From Amycolatopsis sp. DSM 110486 (lineage in GTDB: Bacteria; Actinomycetota; Actinomycetes; Mycobacteriales; Pseudonocardiaceae), in contig NZ_CP080519.1 in the NCBI RefSeq assembly GCF_019468465.1, positions 5,878,501-5,942,500 of the forward strand: 64,000 bases of DNA, read 5' to 3'. Every line of letters begins with the position of its first letter. The first letter of the stretch is position 1. The notes below the pieces were generated by a model. That model searched no databases. It was given only the letters and a program-made list of their open reading frames with translations, and was not told the origin of the DNA. Shown here piece by piece: positions 17,203-26,129 of the stretch. The position numbers and the translations under genes are program-made.

Positions 17203-19518
17203 TCAGGCGGGCATGGCGAGTGCGAGGGCGCGCTGGGCCGCGCGGGTGAGGCCGGGGTCGTCCGGAGTGGACGGACCGGACTGCCACACGACCTGCACCA
17301 GCCGCACGCCGGTGCCGTCGAGTTTGCTGGCGTAGGCGGCGCTGTCGAACTGCGGGGGCGGGGCCGGCCACTTGCCGGTCTCGGTGGCGACGTCGAGGAT
17401 GCCGCCGCCGCCCGGGGTGTCGGCGACCTGCTTGAAGTGCGTGGCCTGGGCGGCGTCGGGGAACTGGACCACGGCCATGGTCACCGCGGCGGCGCGCCCA
17501 TCGACCAGGGCGGTGTAGCTGGCGCGGCTGACGGCGGAGCAGCTCGTCTGCTGCAGACTGGCCTGCACGTCGCCGAACGCGTGCGACGCGCAGCGCTGGT
17601 CCGAACTGCTCGCCCGCGGCTCGAACGACAGGCTCGGCGACGCGCTGCCGGCCGGCGCACTGCTCACGGCCGCGGGCGGCGGCACCGGCCGCGCGCTCGA
17701 GCTCGGTGCGGGAGCGGCCTCGCCGCCCCCACCGCTGCCGGTCGCCGCCACGACGATCGCCGTGACCAACAGGATCGCCAGCAACCCGATCGCGGCCACC
17801 GGCACCCACCGCACGGTCCGCGACTGCTCCTTCTCCCGCGGCGGCGCACCGCCACCCGCGGGAACCTCCACCGACCCGGAGGCCGACGGCGCCGACGACA
17901 CAGTCCTCGGCGGGCTCGCCGCGTTCGTCGCGGTCGCTGCGGCACCCTGCCGGGCCGCCGGTGCCGGCGGTGTGCCACCCGGTCCGGCGCCGACCACGGC
18001 GGGCTTGCCACCCGCGACGGCGTTGGTGCCGGCCACGGCGGGCTTGCCGCCGGCAGCGACGGGAGGCTGTCCAGCCGGAGCCTTGCCACCAGCGGAGACA
18101 GAAGACCTGCCTCCAGCCGGAGCGACAGGCGGGTTTCCACCGAGAGGGACGGGCGGCTTGCCGCCGGGCGCACCAGTCGGCCTGCCGTTGCCATTCCCCG
18201 GCGGGACCGGCCTCGGCGCAGGCACCGCTCGCTGCCCGGCCGGCCGCTGCCCGCTCTGCTTCGGCCCATCCTGCCTCGGCGACGTCATCTTCTCCGTCAC
18301 CGCCGACTCCAGCGAACCGCCCCGGCCACCGCCCGAAGTGGACGGACCGTTCGGCACCGCACCGGGGAAGCTCGGCGGGGCAGTCGACTCGGTCGGCCCG
18401 TCGGCGAGGGGAATCGCCTGCTCAGGCGCGGTGGCCGACTCCGCGGTGGCCGGCGAAGCAGCCGTACCGGGGAAGGTCGGTGCGGCGGTGGACTCCGTCG
18501 GGGCGTCGGCGAGGTGGATCGCCGCGTCCTGGTCGGTGCCGATGGTTTCCTCGGTGGCCGGGGGAACGGCCGCCGAGGAAGACTCCGTGGGGAAAGGCGA
18601 AGCGGCCGAAGTGGACGAACCCGGTGCCGCCGTCGACTCGGTGGGTGCGGTGGCGAGGTGACCCGCCTGTTCCGGAACCGCGGCCGGGGAAGTGACCGAA
18701 GTGGACGCACCCGGGAAAGCCGGCGCCTCGGCCGGGACGCCGGCCAGGGACGGCGCGGCGACGTGCGGCACCGGCCGGGTGGTCGGGATGACCGGCGGTG
18801 GCGGCGGCACCGACGTGATGCGCGTGCGCTGCGCGGGCTTCGACACACCGGAAGCAGAAACAGGAGCGGCAGCCGGAACAGGAGCAGGCACAGGAACCGG
18901 CGGATCATCCGTGTACCGGACGAACCCCTCACCCAGCAGCACCTCGTCCGACATCCCTGGCGCATCCGGCGCCAGCGCGGTGATCAACGCCCGCGCCTGG
19001 TCCACCGACCGCGGACTCCGCGCCGTGGCCAGCGACACCGTCGCGGCCAGCATCGTCGTCGGCGTCGGGTGCAGCACGCGTACCGGCCCGGAGAGGTCCG
19101 CGGGTGGCTGATCGACCGTCTCGACATACGGACCGACCGCCACGATCGTGCCCACCGGGCCGGAACCCGGCGCCAGCTCGGCGATGCGGCGTTCGCACTC
19201 GGCCGAGAGGTCCAGGGCTTCCGTGGCGGGGTTGACGGCGTCGTCACCGTGGACCAGCGGCCAGCCGTCGGCCTTCCACGGGCCGCCGAGCGGCGCTTCG
19301 AGGCGCAGCGCCGGGTCGGGGAGGTCGACGCCGATCACGATGAGCACGCCCTTCGGCAGCACCACCACGGCTTCGACGGCGCGCTCGCCGCCGGCCGGGC
19401 GGGCGCCGATCAGGGCCACGCCACCGATCACGGTGCTGCCGCGGCCGAGGGAGGCCAGCGCTGCCCGCACATCGTCGGCGACGCGCGACGGCTGCTGCCC
19501 GAGGCGGACCAGTCGCAC
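17203..19518 (-). CDS. large single-pass membrane protein with long disordered linker
   Basis: A 771-residue protein in three parts. Residues ~1-200 are a folded N-terminal domain (VRLVRLGQQPSRVADDVRAA, GGVALIGARPAGGERAVEAVVV) resembling a nuclease-related/NERD-like cytosolic domain only loosely. About 340 residues of Pro/Ala/Thr/Ser-rich disorder follow, with repeats such as ADAPTESTAAP and PAAGGKP. Then comes one membrane helix (WVPVAAIGLLAILLVTAIVVAA) and an exported C-terminal domain of ~130 residues with two cysteines (DQRCASH, QTSCSAV). The GTG at 19518 has AGGAGG six bases upstream. Function is unknown; topology suggests a link between cytoplasm and envelope. Confidence 0.75.
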   Translation of the reverse strand: MRLVRLGQQPSRVADDVRAALASLGRGSTVIGGVALIGARPAGGERAVEAVVVLPKGVLIVIGVDLPDPALRLEAPLGGPWKADGWPLVHGDDAVNPATEALDLSAECERRIAELAPGSGPVGTIVAVGPYVETVDQPPADLSGPVRVLHPTPTTMLAATVSLATARSPRSVDQARALITALAPDAPGMSDEVLLGEGFVRYTDDPPVPVPAPVPAAAPVSASGVSKPAQRTRITSVPPPPPVIPTTRPVPHVAAPSLAGVPAEAPAFPGASTSVTSPAAVPEQAGHLATAPTESTAAPGSSTSAASPFPTESSSAAVPPATEETIGTDQDAAIHLADAPTESTAAPTFPGTAASPATAESATAPEQAIPLADGPTESTAPPSFPGAVPNGPSTSGGGRGGSLESAVTEKMTSPRQDGPKQSGQRPAGQRAVPAPRPVPPGNGNGRPTGAPGGKPPVPLGGNPPVAPAGGRSSVSAGGKAPAGQPPVAAGGKPAVAGTNAVAGGKPAVVGAGPGGTPPAPAARQGAAATATNAASPPRTVSSAPSASGSVEVPAGGGAPPREKEQSRTVRWVPVAAIGLLAILLVTAIVVAATGSGGGGEAAPAPSSSARPVPPPAAVSSAPAGSASPSLSFEPRASSSDQRCASHAFGDVQASLQQTSCSAVSRASYTALVDGRAAAVTMAVVQFPDAAQATHFKQVADTPGGGGILDVATETGKWPAPPPQFDSAAYASKLDGTGVRLVQVVWQSGPSTPDDPGLTRAAQRALALAMPA

Positions 19519-19797
19519 CGAAACCCTCCTCACCTCGTCCGTTTCGCGGCCCACGCTAGCGTGCCTGCCCCGCAGATCCCTGCTACACGCGGACGCGTCG
19601 GCGAGCCTCCCTCCTCAAGGGGGATTCCGGTGCGACTTGTGGTGTTCGTGTGGCCAAACGGCACGGTTGGGGTGCAGAATGTGCTACACAGATCGGGAAG
19701 TGGCACATCGGGGAGGGGCACGGAAGCCCACAAGCCGAAGCGAAGCTCGAGAGGTCGTAGGGGAAGACGTCCCTCGTCGAGCAAGCGGAGGTCAGCA

Positions 19798-20301
19798 GTG
19801 AGCACCCGTGGCAACACCCGAGGTGTGGTGTACGTCCACTCGTCGCCGTCTGCGGTGTGTCCGCACGTCGAGTGGGCAATTTCGGGCACCCTCGGGGCCC
19901 GAGTCGAGCTGAAGTGGACGGCGCAGCCCGCCAGTCCCGGGCAGCTGCGTGCCGAGTGCGGCTGGCGCGCGCCTTCCGGTACCGCGGGCAAACTGGCCTC
20001 GGCGCTCAAGGCGTGGCCGATGCTGCGCTTCGAGGTCACCGAGGAACCCAGCGCCGGCGTCGACGGCGAACGGTTCTGTTTCGCGCCCGGACTGGGCCTG
20101 TGGCACGGCCGTACCAGCGCCAACGGCGACATCGTGGTGGGCGAGGACCAGCTGCGTTCCCTCGTGAGCATGACTCGTGGCGGTGAGTCGCTCGCGCACA
20201 AGCTGGACGAGCTGCTCGCGGCGAGCTGGGACGAGGCACTCGAGCCCTACCGCCACGCAGGCGACGGCGCTCCCGTCACGTGGCTGCACCAGGTCGGGTG
20301 A
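19798..20301 (+). CDS. DUF3145 family protein
   Basis: A 167-residue protein matching actinobacterial DUF3145, recognisable by GVVYVHSSPSAVCPHVEWAI, ELKWTAQPASPGQLRAE, LRFEVTEEPS and DIVVGEDQLR. The family is widespread in actinobacteria, cytoplasmic, and has no established function. GTG at 19798 has GGAGG about 8 bases upstream. The 279-base region shared with the divergent large gene contains an imperfect inverted repeat (TGTGCTAC at 19680-19687, GTGGCACA at 19700-19707) that could be regulatory. Confidence 0.88.
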   Translation: MSTRGNTRGVVYVHSSPSAVCPHVEWAISGTLGARVELKWTAQPASPGQLRAECGWRAPSGTAGKLASALKAWPMLRFEVTEEPSAGVDGERFCFAPGLGLWHGRTSANGDIVVGEDQLRSLVSMTRGGESLAHKLDELLAASWDEALEPYRHAGDGAPVTWLHQVG

Positions 20302-20332
20302 CACCCGCGGGCGGGTGGGTACCCTCTCGGGG

Positions 20333-20926
20333 GTGACCGCCCGTCCGCCCGCACCCGCCCGCCAGCGGTGGCTGGTACCCGTCATCGTCGTGGTGTTGTC
20401 GATCACCGTCGGCGGTGGCCTGCTCGCGCGCGAGCTGTACCGCCGCCCGGTCGTCGACACCGCCGACCCCATCGCCCTCACGACGCCGACGTCGGTGGAC
20501 AAGGACGACCTACCCGGTCCCGGTGACGTCAAGGTCACCGAGGACGCCGCCCGGCACCCGAACGGCAAGGCCGTGCAAGCCGTGCTGCAGGACTACTTCG
20601 ACGGCATCAACAACCACGACTACGACCAATGGGCACGCTCGGTCAGCAAAGCCCGGATCTTGGACAACCCCCGCACGATGTGGACGAGCGACTACAAGTC
20701 CACGAAGGACGGCAGCATCCTGCTGTACCGCATCGAACCCGGAGCAGGCTCGTCGCTGCGGGTGCTCGTGGGCTTCACCAGCACGCAGTCGTCCAACGAG
20801 GCACCGGAAGCGCTCAAGGAGGGCTGCATCCACTGGCGCCTGGTGCTGCCGATGATCCTCGAAGGCGGCGGGTACAAGATCGACACCGTCACCCCCGGGA
20901 CCTTGCCCGAACAGGAGAAGTGCTGA
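20333..20926 (+). CDS. membrane-anchored exported protein, 197 aa, unknown function
   Basis: A short basic N-terminus is followed by one hydrophobic helix (WLVPVIVVVLSITVGGGLLA) and an exported domain of about 160 residues. The domain contains AVQAVLQDYFDGINNHDYDQWA, a pattern of NTF2/SnoaL-like or Mce-associated accessory proteins, in which a helix with YF.AIN..DY precedes a curved sheet. Two cysteines are present (EGCIHW and the terminal EKC). The GTG at 20333 is 32 bases after DUF3145 and is the start that gives a clean signal-anchor. Its function is not known; an envelope scaffold is plausible. Confidence 0.75.
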   Translation: MTARPPAPARQRWLVPVIVVVLSITVGGGLLARELYRRPVVDTADPIALTTPTSVDKDDLPGPGDVKVTEDAARHPNGKAVQAVLQDYFDGINNHDYDQWARSVSKARILDNPRTMWTSDYKSTKDGSILLYRIEPGAGSSLRVLVGFTSTQSSNEAPEALKEGCIHWRLVLPMILEGGGYKIDTVTPGTLPEQEKC

Positions 20927-20942
20927 CTCTGCCCGGCCCGGA

Positions 20943-20989
20943 CAACGAATCAGGGCCCCTCCCGCGACGGGAGGGGCCCTGATTCGTTG
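20943..20989. terminator. 21-bp perfect-stem bidirectional terminator
   Basis: Arms at 20943-20963 and 20969-20989 are perfectly complementary over 21 bp with a GCGAC loop (core AGGGCCCCTCCC/GGGAGGGGCCCT). It lies between the convergent ends of the 20333 gene and fabF and carries short T/A runs on both sides. Confidence 0.92.
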
Positions 20990-21001
20990 CGGTGGAACCG
21001 A

Positions 21002-22252
21002 TCAGGCGGCCGGCGTGAACAGCAGGGCGGTGTTGTGGCCGCCGAAGCCGAACGAGTTGCTGAGCGCCGCGGTGAGCTCGACCTTGCGGTTCTCGCCCGA
21101 CACGATGTCGAGCTGCACCTTCGGGTCGAGGTCGGTGAGGTTCAGCGTGGCGGGCACCACGCCTTCGTAGAGCGCGAGGATCGTGGCGATGCCCTCGACC
21201 GCGCCGGCACCGCCGACGAGGTGGCCGAGCGCGCCCTTCGGAGCGGTGACCACGGCGTGGTCGCCCACGGCCTTGAGGATCGCCGCCGCCTCGCCGATGT
21301 CACCGACCACAGTGGACGTCGCGTGCGCGTTGACGTGACCGATGTCCGCCGGGGACAGGCCGGCCATGCTCATGGCCGCCCGCATCGCCGCGATCTGCCC
21401 GATGCCTTCCGGGTGGTTGCCCGTGATGTGGTAGGCGTCGGACGTGATGCCGTAGCCGGCGAGCTTCGCGTAGATCCGCGCGCCGCGCTCCCTGGCGAGG
21501 TCGGCCCGCTCCAGCACGACCACCCCGGCGCCTTCGCCGAGCACGAAGCCGTCGCGGCTGGAGTCGAACGGCCGGGACGCGGCCGCCGGGTCGTCGTTGC
21601 GGGTCGACACCGTGCGCGCCTGGGCGAAGCCCGCGAGGGTGATCGGGTGGATGCACGCCTCGGTCCCGCCGGCGACCACGACGTCGGCCCTGCCGGACCG
21701 GATCATCTCGTAGCCGGTGGCGATGCCCTCGGCGCCGGAGGCGCACGCCGAAGCGGGGGAGTGGACCCCCGCCCGCGCCTTGAGGTCGATGCTCACGTGC
21801 GCCGCCGGCCCGTTGGGCATCAGCATCGGCACGGTGAGCGGCGACACCTTGCGGAGCCCCTGCTGGTGCAACAGGTCGTTCTGGCTCAGCAGCGTCATCG
21901 GGCCACCGACACCGGTGCCGATCGACACGCCGAGGCGTTCCGGCTCGACGTCGGTGTGCTCGTCGGTCTGCTCGGCGAACCCAGCGTCGGCCCAGGCCTG
22001 GCGGGCGGCGATGATCGCCACCTGCTCGCACCGGTCCAGCCGGCGGGCCTGGACCCGCGGCAGGACCTCGGACGGATCGACGGCCAGCGTCGCCCCGATC
22101 TTCACGGGCAGGCCGAGTTCTTCGACCCAGTCCGCGGTCAGCGGGCGGATGCCGCTGCGGCCGGACAGCAGGCCGTCCCAGGTGGACGCGACGTCCCCGC
22201 CGAGGGGCGTGGTCGCCCCCATACCGGTGATCACGACGTCGATGTTGCTCAT
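21002..22252 (-). CDS. fabF: 3-oxoacyl-ACP synthase II (KasA/FabF type)
   Basis: A 416-residue beta-ketoacyl-ACP synthase that elongates acyl-ACP with malonyl-ACP. The catalytic Cys is in HSPASACASGAEGI, and the two His residues are in VNAHATSTVVGDIGE and in ALSNSFGFGGHNTALLF. It is the last gene of fabD-fabH-acpP-fabF, 64 bases after acpP. Length matches the family. In actinobacteria with a FASI system such KAS enzymes extend long precursors; here, next to fabH and without a visible FASI gene, it is likely the main condensing enzyme. Confidence 0.97.
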   Translation of the reverse strand: MSNIDVVITGMGATTPLGGDVASTWDGLLSGRSGIRPLTADWVEELGLPVKIGATLAVDPSEVLPRVQARRLDRCEQVAIIAARQAWADAGFAEQTDEHTDVEPERLGVSIGTGVGGPMTLLSQNDLLHQQGLRKVSPLTVPMLMPNGPAAHVSIDLKARAGVHSPASACASGAEGIATGYEMIRSGRADVVVAGGTEACIHPITLAGFAQARTVSTRNDDPAAASRPFDSSRDGFVLGEGAGVVVLERADLARERGARIYAKLAGYGITSDAYHITGNHPEGIGQIAAMRAAMSMAGLSPADIGHVNAHATSTVVGDIGEAAAILKAVGDHAVVTAPKGALGHLVGGAGAVEGIATILALYEGVVPATLNLTDLDPKVQLDIVSGENRKVELTAALSNSFGFGGHNTALLFTPAA

Positions 22253-22316
22253 GGGAGTCTCCCCAAGGTCTCGGCTCCGGACCGGGGAGCATCCCCGGCC
22301 CGGGTACGAAGAGGAC

Positions 22317-22562
22317 TTACTTCGAGTTGGCGGACACGTAGTTCATCGCGTCGCCGACGGTCTTCAGGTTGGCGAGCTCGTCGTCCGGGATCTTGACGCC
22401 GAACTTGTCCTCGGCCTGCACGGCGATCTCGACCATCGACAGCGAGTCGATGTCCAGGTCGTCCACGAACGACTTCTCGGCGGTGACGTCGTCCTGAGCC
22501 ACACCGGCCACCTCTTCGACGATCTCGGCGAGGCCGGCGAGGATCTCAGCGTTGTCAGCCAT
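22317..22562 (-). CDS. acpP: acyl carrier protein
   Basis: An 81-residue acidic protein carrying the phosphopantetheine site DIDSLSMVEI (serine of DSL). Helix I (EILAGLAEIVEEVAG) and helix III/IV segments are typical. It carries acyl chains between the FAS II enzymes as a thioester on the 4'-phosphopantetheine arm. Spacing is 71 bases from fabH and 64 from fabF, consistent with one transcript under FasR control. The ATG at 22562 has a purine-rich Shine-Dalgarno region about 7 bases upstream. Confidence 0.97.
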   Translation of the reverse strand: MADNAEILAGLAEIVEEVAGVAQDDVTAEKSFVDDLDIDSLSMVEIAVQAEDKFGVKIPDDELANLKTVGDAMNYVSANSK

Positions 22563-22633
22563 TGGAGTTGTTCCCTTCTCGGTTCTTCTACAGGTCCACC
22601 TCGCGGACACGGCGTCCGCGAGGGAAGTATCCA

Positions 22634-23617
22634 TCAGGGGCAGACGAAGGCCTGTCCGGCATACGAGAGCCCGGCGCCGAAACCGATCGCCAGCACGATG
22701 TCGCCCGGCTTCGCGGTGCCTGCCTTGCGCATGTGGTCCAGCGCCAACGGGACCGACGCCGACGAAGTGTTGCCGGAGTACTTGATGTCGTCGGCCACGA
22801 TCATGTCCTCCCGCGCGCCCGCGGCGCGCAGCTTCTTCGCGATCGACTCGACGATGCGCAGGTTGGCCTGGTGCGGGATCAGCACGTCCACATCGGACGG
22901 TTGCAGGCCCGCGGCCTCGAGCGCCCGCAGGGCGATCGGCGCGATCTGCGTGGTCGCCCAGCGGAAGACCGACTGGCCCTCCTGGTAGATCCACTTCTCG
23001 TCGCGCATGTAGATCAGGTCCACGAGGTCGCCCGCGCTGCCCCACACGACCGGGCCGATGCCCGGCTCGTCGGAGCCGCCGACCACCGCGGCGCCCGCGC
23101 CGTCGGCGAAGATGATCGCGTTGGCGCGGTCGGTCGGGTCCACCACGTCGGTGAGCTTCTCGGCGCCGATCACGAGCACCTTCTTCGCGGAGCCGGCGCG
23201 GATCAGGTCCGAGGCCACGCCGAGGCCGTAGCAGAAGCCGGCGCACGCGGCGTTGAGGTCGAAGGCGCCGGGGCTCGGGATGCCGAGCCGGGCGGCGACC
23301 TGGCCGGCCGCGTTCGGAATGGGCGAGGGCATCGTGCAGTTCGGCAGGATGACCGTGTCCACTTCGGACGGATCGACGCCCGCGTCTTCCAGTGCGGCGG
23401 TGCCGGCGGCGACGGCGAAGTCGACGAGCAGCTCGTCCTTGTTCCCGAAGCGACGCTCGATGATGCCCACGCGCTCGCGGATCCATTTGTCGTTGGTGTC
23501 CATGAGCTCCGAGAGGTCGTCGTTGGTCACGACCCTCTCCGGCTGGTGGCTGCCGACGCCGAGGATGCGGGTGCTGGCAGGGCCCGTGCTCTGGCGCAGG
23601 CTGGGACGGTCGGTCAC
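22634..23617 (-). CDS. fabH: 3-oxoacyl-ACP synthase III
   Basis: A 327-residue KAS III. It has the active-site Cys in DLNAACAGFCYGL, the His in VLIPHQANLRIVESIAKKL and the Asn in YSGNTSSASVPLALD. It condenses an acyl-CoA primer with malonyl-ACP to start fatty acid synthesis, and so sets branched versus straight chain composition. The GTG start overlaps the fabD stop (GTGA), which indicates translational coupling. The order fabD-fabH-acpP-fabF is that of Streptomyces rather than the mycobacterial fabD-acpM-kasA. Confidence 0.97.
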   Translation of the reverse strand: MTDRPSLRQSTGPASTRILGVGSHQPERVVTNDDLSELMDTNDKWIRERVGIIERRFGNKDELLVDFAVAAGTAALEDAGVDPSEVDTVILPNCTMPSPIPNAAGQVAARLGIPSPGAFDLNAACAGFCYGLGVASDLIRAGSAKKVLVIGAEKLTDVVDPTDRANAIIFADGAGAAVVGGSDEPGIGPVVWGSAGDLVDLIYMRDEKWIYQEGQSVFRWATTQIAPIALRALEAAGLQPSDVDVLIPHQANLRIVESIAKKLRAAGAREDMIVADDIKYSGNTSSASVPLALDHMRKAGTAKPGDIVLAIGFGAGLSYAGQAFVCP

Positions 23618-24537
23618 AGGGCGTCCTCCTCGCGCAGCTTCGCCAGCTCGGCCGGCGTCTTCAGCGCGGTGGTTGTGGTGACGACACCCTTGAGCTGCCG
23701 CTTGACCAGGCCGGTCAGCGTGCCCGCGGGCGCCAGTTCGACAGTGCTGCTCACGCCGAGCGACACGAGGCCGTCCATCGTGAGGTCCCAGCGCACGGGC
23801 CGGGTGACCTGCGCGAGGAGCCGCTCCAGGTACTCGGTGCCGCTGGTGACCACGGTGCCGTCGGCGTTCGACAGCAGCGGGCGCGTGGGGTCGGCCGGGG
23901 TGAGGCCGGCGGCGTGCTCGCGAAGGGCGTCTTCCGCCGGCGCCATGTACGGCGTGTGGAAGGCTCCCGCGACCTTGAGCGCACGGATCTTCGTGCCCTC
24001 CAGGGGTTCGGCGACGATCCGCTCGATGGCGTCGGCCGCGCCCGAGGCGACGATCTGGCCGGCGCCGTTGCGGTTGGCCGCGGCCAGCCCGCGCTCTTCG
24101 AGCCACGCGACGACCTGCTCGGGGTCACCGAGCATCACGGCCGCCATCGACGTCGGCTCCAGCGCGCAGGCCTTGGCCATCTCGGCGCCGCGCACCGCGG
24201 CCAGCGCCACGGCGTCGGCCGGGGTCAGCACCCCGGCGATCGCGGCGGCGGCGAGCTCGCCCACGGAGTGGCCGGCCACCGGCGCGTCGTCGGCCACCGG
24301 CGCCACCTGCTGCAGGCGCTCGAACGAGAGCAGCGAGAGCGCGACGATCAGCGGTTGCGCGACCGCGGTGTCCTGGATCTCCTCGGCGTCGCCTTCCGTG
24401 CCGAGGCGGACGAGGTCGAGCCCGGCGCGGGCGGACCACTCCTCGACGCGCGCGCGGGCGCCGTCGGTCTCGAGCCACGGGGAGAGCATGCCGGGGGCCT
24501 GTGAGCCCTGGCCGGGTGAGAGGACTGCTGCTGTCAC
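23614..24537 (-). CDS. fabD: malonyl-CoA:ACP acyltransferase
   Basis: A 307-residue acyltransferase. The nucleophile motif is GHSVGELAAAAIAG, the oxyanion glutamine lies near the N-terminus in LSPGQGSQAPGM, and the catalytic His is in AGAFHTPYMAPA. It loads malonate from CoA to ACP. It is the first gene of the FAS II operon, starting at GTG 24537, and is preceded by a 220-base leader that contains the operator at 24606-24622. Confidence 0.97.
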   Translation of the reverse strand: MTAAVLSPGQGSQAPGMLSPWLETDGARARVEEWSARAGLDLVRLGTEGDAEEIQDTAVAQPLIVALSLLSFERLQQVAPVADDAPVAGHSVGELAAAAIAGVLTPADAVALAAVRGAEMAKACALEPTSMAAVMLGDPEQVVAWLEERGLAAANRNGAGQIVASGAADAIERIVAEPLEGTKIRALKVAGAFHTPYMAPAEDALREHAAGLTPADPTRPLLSNADGTVVTSGTEYLERLLAQVTRPVRWDLTMDGLVSLGVSSTVELAPAGTLTGLVKRQLKGVVTTTTALKTPAELAKLREEDAL

Positions 24538-24605
24538 GCCGTCTATGACACCACGCTGGGTCGCGTCCCTCGGATGCGGCCGGTCACCAAGTCCACGGGG
24601 CGTTA

Positions 24606-24622
24606 TTGGAGGAAACCTCCAA
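24606..24622. promoter_or_regulatory. 17-bp palindrome upstream of fabD, candidate FasR operator
   Basis: TTGGAGGAAACCTCCAA is a perfect inverted repeat (7-bp arms, AAA centre), 69 bases before the fabD start. On the minus strand a weak promoter (TTGAAT, 17 bases, TTAAGG) lies upstream, so a protein bound here would sit near or downstream of the start of transcription. FasR-type activators are encoded immediately upstream of fabD in actinobacteria, which makes it the prime candidate binder; this is inference. Confidence 0.6.
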
Positions 24623-24757
24623 AGACCCGGGATAGAACCTTGCCCTTAACCCAGATGCCTTGTGGGATTCAACCATCGCTTGCCGTGAAGTCTGTCACGG
24701 GACCGGTGCCGCGCGCGGGCACGTCACGCCGAGTCGTCATCCGGGCCGCCGCAAGAG

Positions 24758-25969
24758 TCACCAGAGGCCGCGGGCGCGGGCCAGCCTGCCGACGGTGAGC
24801 GCGGCCCGGAGCACGAACGCGTCGCGCGGCTCGGTGGGGTTGCGGCCGGTGAGCTCGGCCGCTTTGCGCAGCCGGTACCGCACGGTGTTGGGGTGCACGA
24901 ACAACGTCTGCGCGCAGCGTTCGAGCACGCCACCGCTCTCGAGGTAGGTCTCCACGGTGCGCTGCAGCGCGGTGCCCGCCTCCTCCAGCGGCCGCGCCAC
25001 GAGATCCACCAGCAGGCGCTCGGCCTCGGGATCACCCGACAGCGCGCGCTCGGGCAGCAGGTCGTCGGAGCGGACGGGCCGTGGCGCGCCCGGCCAGCCC
25101 ACCACCGCGCGCAGGCCCGAAAGCGCTTCGGCCGCGCTGTGGTGCGCCTCGGCGAGCGACGGCACGGTCGGGCCGGCGACCACGGGACCGTCGGCGAACA
25201 CCGCGGACATCCGCGAAAGCGTTTCGCGTTCCTTCACGCCGCCTTCGGTCGGGCCGCCGATCACGATCACCAGCCGTGAGCCCTGCACCGACAGCAGCAC
25301 GGGCCGGCCGACGCGCGCGGCGCGGCTGCGGACCTCGAACACCACCGTCGGCGGGTCCTCCGAAGGCGGGTTGCCCACGATCACGGTCGCGGCCGACGCG
25401 GGGTCCCAGCCGAGCGCGGCCGCGCGTGAGAGCACCGCCTCCTCGGCGTCGCCGCGCACGATTCCGTCGACGACCAGCGCTTCCAGCCGCGCGTCCCACG
25501 CGCCGCGCGCCTCGGCCGCCGCCGCGTAGGAGTTGGCCGCGGCGAACGCGATCTCCCTGCCGTAGCGCAGGATTCCCTCGATCAGGGCCGCGCGTTCGGC
25601 CTCGTTCGCGGCGAACTCCGGCAGCTGTTCCTCGAACTGCTCGATCGCGAGCCGCACCATGCTCACGGCCTGGCGCAGGCTGATGTAGCGCGACAGCTCG
25701 GCGGGCGCGTCGCGGAACGCCTCGGTGGTGAGCTTGAGCGCTTCCTTCGAGTCGCGCAGCCAGTCGACGAACCCCGCCGCGCCCGCCTGCGTGATCAGCA
25801 GCACGCTGGCGCGCTGGTCGGCGGGCAGCCGCCCGAACCACACCAGCCGTCGTTCCATCACAGCGACGCTCGCGCTCGCGAGCCGTCCTGAGGCGTGGTC
25901 GAGCGAGCGCAGCGTCTTCGCTGACAGCCCGTGGTGCTTGGGGACCCGGCGCCCCGTCGTCTCTGCCAT
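24758..25969 (-). CDS. fasR: PucR-type regulator of fatty acid synthesis
   Basis: A 403-residue regulator with a C-terminal PucR-type HTH (VETYLESGGVLERCAQTLFVHPNTVRYRLRKAAELTG is the key segment, cited here by FVHPNTVRYRL). Central GGDEF-like/CdaR and N-terminal RsbRD-like helical regions precede it. Its place directly upstream of fabD, on the same strand, is that of FasR of Streptomyces and mycobacteria, which activates the FAS II operon in response to long-chain acyl-CoA. The start at 25969 (ATG) is 160 bases from the divergent ABC transporter gene. fasR and aceE are neighbours in mycobacteria but are separated here. Confidence 0.93.
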   Translation of the reverse strand: MAETTGRRVPKHHGLSAKTLRSLDHASGRLASASVAVMERRLVWFGRLPADQRASVLLITQAGAAGFVDWLRDSKEALKLTTEAFRDAPAELSRYISLRQAVSMVRLAIEQFEEQLPEFAANEAERAALIEGILRYGREIAFAAANSYAAAAEARGAWDARLEALVVDGIVRGDAEEAVLSRAAALGWDPASAATVIVGNPPSEDPPTVVFEVRSRAARVGRPVLLSVQGSRLVIVIGGPTEGGVKERETLSRMSAVFADGPVVAGPTVPSLAEAHHSAAEALSGLRAVVGWPGAPRPVRSDDLLPERALSGDPEAERLLVDLVARPLEEAGTALQRTVETYLESGGVLERCAQTLFVHPNTVRYRLRKAAELTGRNPTEPRDAFVLRAALTVGRLARARGLW

Positions 25970-26084
25970 TCGTTTCGATCCTCCGCTGGAATCCTAGTTG
26001 GACATTCGATCGGCAACTTTCGGTGGCGGACACGCAACCGGGGGCGCTAGGCACCGTCCGGCGGGAACTCTACGATCCGTAACC

Positions 26085-26100
26085 GGTGATGTACGTCACC
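26085..26100. promoter_or_regulatory. GGTGATGTACGTCACC imperfect palindrome before ABC genes
   Basis: A 16-bp inverted repeat with one mismatch pair, 30 bases upstream of the ABC ATPase start and just downstream of a possible -10 (TACGAT at 26071). It could be an operator for the exporter genes; no regulator for it is identified. Confidence 0.35.
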
Positions 26101-26129
26101 GAAATCCGACAACAAGGGGGAAAGGGCCG

